Part shown: one piece after another, positions 61,972 through 64,000 of the stretch
How positions within the stretch are numbered: position 1 is the first letter of the stretch
Layout: the number at the start of each line of letters is the position of its first letter
Origin: Xanthomonas campestris pv. phormiicola
GTDB lineage: Bacteria > Pseudomonadota > Gammaproteobacteria > Xanthomonadales > Xanthomonadaceae
Direction of reading: 5' to 3'
Assembly (NCBI GenBank): GCA_025666215.1
Contig: CP102593.1
Coordinates: 2,865,001 to 2,929,000, forward strand
Length of the DNA: 64,000 bases
Made by a program: the position numbers and the translations under genes
Notes under the pieces: model-generated
The model's input: the letters and a program-made list of their open reading frames with translations, nothing else
Database searches by the model: none
What the model was told of the DNA's origin: nothing

Positions 61972-62682
61972 CTATTCGGCCGCCGGCCGTCCCAGCAGAC
62001 GCTTGTCCCAGCATTCGACTTCGCGCTGGGCCAGGCGCCGTTCGAACAGCACGCGCCAGTTCGGCACCAGCGGCAGCGCCAGCACCTGCTCCAGCAGCGC
62101 CGGATCCACCTCGCGCCGGTAGAGCAGCTGGATCAGCCGCGCCAGCGACCAGTCCGGATAGGGCCGCTCGAGCAGGGTCAGGCGATCGCCGGCCGCCACC
62201 TCTCCCGGCTGCAGCACGCGGTAGTACCAGCCGGTGCGGCCGCTTTCCTGCACGCGCCGCGCCAGCGTCGCCACGCCGAAACGGTCGGACAGCTTCCAGC
62301 ACGGCTGCCGCGACTGCGAGACCTCGACCAGCGCCGTGCCCAGCCGCAGCCGGTCGCCCAGGCACAGGTCGGCCTCGGTGGCGCCGTGCGTGCTGAGGTT
62401 CTCGCCGAACGCGCCCGGCGCCTCCAGCAAGGCGTGCGCGCCCAGCTCCTGGCGCCAGGCCGTGTAGTGGTCGCGCGGGTAGTGGTGCAGCGCCTTGTCC
62501 GGGCCGCCGTGCACGCGGCGGTCGCCCTGCTCGTCCAGCTCCAGGCCTTCGATCCCGATCCGCAATCGCCCGGACAGCGGCCGCTTGGCGATCGCGCTGC
62601 GGCTGCCGGGCCGGGTGAACTCCTGCACGCGGCCGACCAGCACCGCATCCACGCCCAGGTCCAATGCCGCAGCCGAGTGCAT
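61972..62682 (-). CDS. MOSC-domain protein, YiiM-like
   Basis: 236 residues. MOSC domains carry a molybdenum-cofactor sulfide on a conserved cysteine. 'SQSRQPCWKL' holds that cysteine, and 'GDRRVHGGPDKALHHYPRDHY' and 'GAFGENLSTHG' are typical of the YiiM group, which in E. coli helps detoxify N-hydroxylated bases. The C-terminal 3-alpha region ('WSLARLIQLLYRREVDPALL') also fits YiiM. It lies 22 bases after the aminotransferase gene on the same strand, so they probably share a transcript. The substrate here is not known. Confidence 0.88.
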   Translation of the reverse strand: MHSAAALDLGVDAVLVGRVQEFTRPGSRSAIAKRPLSGRLRIGIEGLELDEQGDRRVHGGPDKALHHYPRDHYTAWRQELGAHALLEAPGAFGENLSTHGATEADLCLGDRLRLGTALVEVSQSRQPCWKLSDRFGVATLARRVQESGRTGWYYRVLQPGEVAAGDRLTLLERPYPDWSLARLIQLLYRREVDPALLEQVLALPLVPNWRVLFERRLAQREVECWDKRLLGRPAAE

Positions 62683-62704
62683 GCGCCGCCGCCCCGGTGC
62701 CGGA

Positions 62705-63907
62705 TCAGGCCGCCGCGCCGCGATGCGCGGCGACTTCGGCCTGCAGCAGTTCGCCGAGGATGCGCACGCCAGCGTCGATGCGTTCTTCCGGCACGGTCAC
62801 GAACGACAGCCGCAAGGTGTTGCGCTGCGGTTCGACCGCGTAGAACGGCGCGCCCGGCACGAAGGCCACGTTGCGCTCGATCGCCTTGGCCAGCAGCGCG
62901 CCGCCATCCATGCCTGCCGGCAACTCGACCCAGATGAACATGCCGCCGGCGGGGCGGTTCCAGCGCACCTGCGCCGGAAAATATTTCTGCAGCGCCACAA
63001 GCATCTGCTGGCAGCGGCTCGCGTACAGGCTGCGGATACCGGGGATGTGCGCATCCAGGAAGCCGTCCTGCACCGCCTCGTAGACGATGCGCTGGCTGAA
63101 CGAGGGCGTGTGCAGGTCCGCCGCCTGCTTGGCCTGCACCAGCTTGGCGTGCACCGCTTCCGGCGCCACCACGAAACCCAGGCGCAGGCCGGGTGCCAGC
63201 ACCTTGGAGAACGAGCCCATGTAGATCGCGCCCTCCGGATGCATCGACAGCAGGCTCGGCAGCGTGTCGCCGCTGTAGCACAGCTCGCCGTAGGGGTCGT
63301 CCTCGACGATCGGCACGCCGGCGGCGGCCGCACGCGCGACCAGCGCCTGGCGCCGGTGCAGCGGCAGGCGCCGCCCGGTCGGGTTCTGGAAGTTCGGCAG
63401 GCAGTACATGAAACGCGCGCCGGCCAGTTGCGCGTCGTCCAGCGCATCCACCACCAGCCCGTCGTCGTCCGAGCGCATCGCCGCGAACGCCGGCTGGAAC
63501 AGCGAGAACGCCTGCAGCGCGCCCAGGTAGCTCGGCGTCTCCACCAGCACCTTGCTGCCTTCGTCGATGAACACCTTGCCGAGCAGGTCCAGGCCCTGCT
63601 GCGACCCAGTGGTGATCAGCACCTGGCTCGGGCGGATCGTGACGCCGTCGCGGCTCAGGCGCGCGGCCACCCATTCGCGCAGCGGAAGATAGCCTTCGGT
63701 CGGGCCGTATTGCAGCGCAGCGTGGGGCGCCTCGCGCAGGACCTTGTCGCAGGCGTACTGCATGCGCGCCACCGGGAACGTGTCCGGCGACGGCAGCCCG
63801 CCGGCGAAGGAGATCACCTCCGGGCGTTCGGTGACCTTGAGGATTTCGCGGATCGCCGAACTGGTCAGCGCCTGCGCACGGCGGGAGAACTGGAAGGAGG
63901 TCGTCAT
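62705..63907 (-). CDS. PLP-dependent aminotransferase, 2-aminoadipate/LysN type
   Basis: 400 residues from the ATG at 63907; an upstream in-frame start at 63943 adds residues unusual for the family. Fold type I aminotransferase. The PLP lysine is in 'MGSFSKVLAPGLRLGF', with 'SFAGGLPSPDTFP', 'QYGPTEGYLPLREWV', 'LPNFQNPTGRRLPL' and 'EDDPYGELCY' as supporting motifs. The N-terminal 'SSAIREILKVTERPEVISFA' is the pattern of aminoadipate and branched/aromatic aminotransferases without a GntR DNA-binding domain. The amino donor and acceptor cannot be fixed from sequence. It is probably cotranscribed with the MOSC gene. Confidence 0.93.
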   Translation of the reverse strand: MTTSFQFSRRAQALTSSAIREILKVTERPEVISFAGGLPSPDTFPVARMQYACDKVLREAPHAALQYGPTEGYLPLREWVAARLSRDGVTIRPSQVLITTGSQQGLDLLGKVFIDEGSKVLVETPSYLGALQAFSLFQPAFAAMRSDDDGLVVDALDDAQLAGARFMYCLPNFQNPTGRRLPLHRRQALVARAAAAGVPIVEDDPYGELCYSGDTLPSLLSMHPEGAIYMGSFSKVLAPGLRLGFVVAPEAVHAKLVQAKQAADLHTPSFSQRIVYEAVQDGFLDAHIPGIRSLYASRCQQMLVALQKYFPAQVRWNRPAGGMFIWVELPAGMDGGALLAKAIERNVAFVPGAPFYAVEPQRNTLRLSFVTVPEERIDAGVRILGELLQAEVAAHRGAAA

Positions 63908-64000
63908 GCTTACCAGCATAACGTCAGCATGGACACACTCCACTGTGCGGCGCAGCGCAAGCGACAGCGCCGGTCGGCGATGGACCGGGCCGACCAGGTC

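Overview
The window is high-GC DNA (about two thirds G+C by eye) from a Xanthomonadaceae chromosome, most likely Xanthomonas or a close relative. The main evidence is the rpf (diffusible signal factor, DSF) cluster, with rpfB, rpfF, rpfC, rpfG, rpfD and rpfE interleaved with acnB, acnA, lysS, prfB, recJ, greA, carAB and dapB in the Xanthomonas order. rpfH, which lies between rpfG and rpfC in X. campestris, is absent: the two genes overlap by 4 bases. Species assignment would need a search.

Region 1 (1-26571, + strand) is a flagellar/chemotaxis island. It holds eight methyl-accepting chemotaxis proteins (MCP-1 to MCP-8 here; MCP-1 is cut by the window edge), a YcgR-type c-di-GMP flagellar brake, cheW, a small exported protein, a decayed MCP sensor fragment, and an overlapping cheR-cheD-cheB operon. 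MCP-1, -5 and -6 carry a cytoplasmic PAS domain. MCP-2, -3, -4, -7 and -8 carry chains of HAMP-like repeats instead. The signalling halves are nearly identical, with long tracts suggesting gene conversion. Eight sites match a sigma-28 (FliA) promoter, TCAA/TAAA followed by GCCGATA-like, seven of them with exactly 11 bases between the two 8-mers. They precede MCP-3, MCP-4, MCP-5, ycgR, cheW, the exported protein, MCP-7 and cheR, so the island looks like one flagellar late-gene regulon.

Region 2 (26576-32204, + strand) holds two c-di-GMP genes: a PAS-PAS-GAF-GGDEF-EAL protein 4 bases after cheB, and a periplasmic beta-propeller/Y_Y_Y receptor ending in GGEEF. Region 3 (32631-39480) holds acnB, a VapBC-type toxin-antitoxin pair, acnA (the rpfA position) and a lipoprotein gene.

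Region 4 (39590-45755) is the DSF core: rpfB and rpfF on +, facing the rpfG-rpfC operon on -. RpfF makes DSF, RpfC senses it, and RpfG degrades c-di-GMP. Region 5 (45925-61713, - strand) reads dapB, carA, a four-helix-bundle cassette, carB, greA, rpfE, recJ, a VIT/VWA protein, rpfD, prfB (with its programmed frameshift) and lysS. Region 6 (61972-63907, - strand) holds a YiiM-like MOSC protein and a PLP aminotransferase.

I saw no rRNA, tRNA, CRISPR array, prophage or insertion sequence. The most unusual items are a C14 tract touching the ribosome site of MCP-8, the cassette bounded by inverted 7-bp repeats inside carAB that rewrites the end of carA, the decaying ninth chemoreceptor, and the exported protein placed in the chemotaxis regulon.
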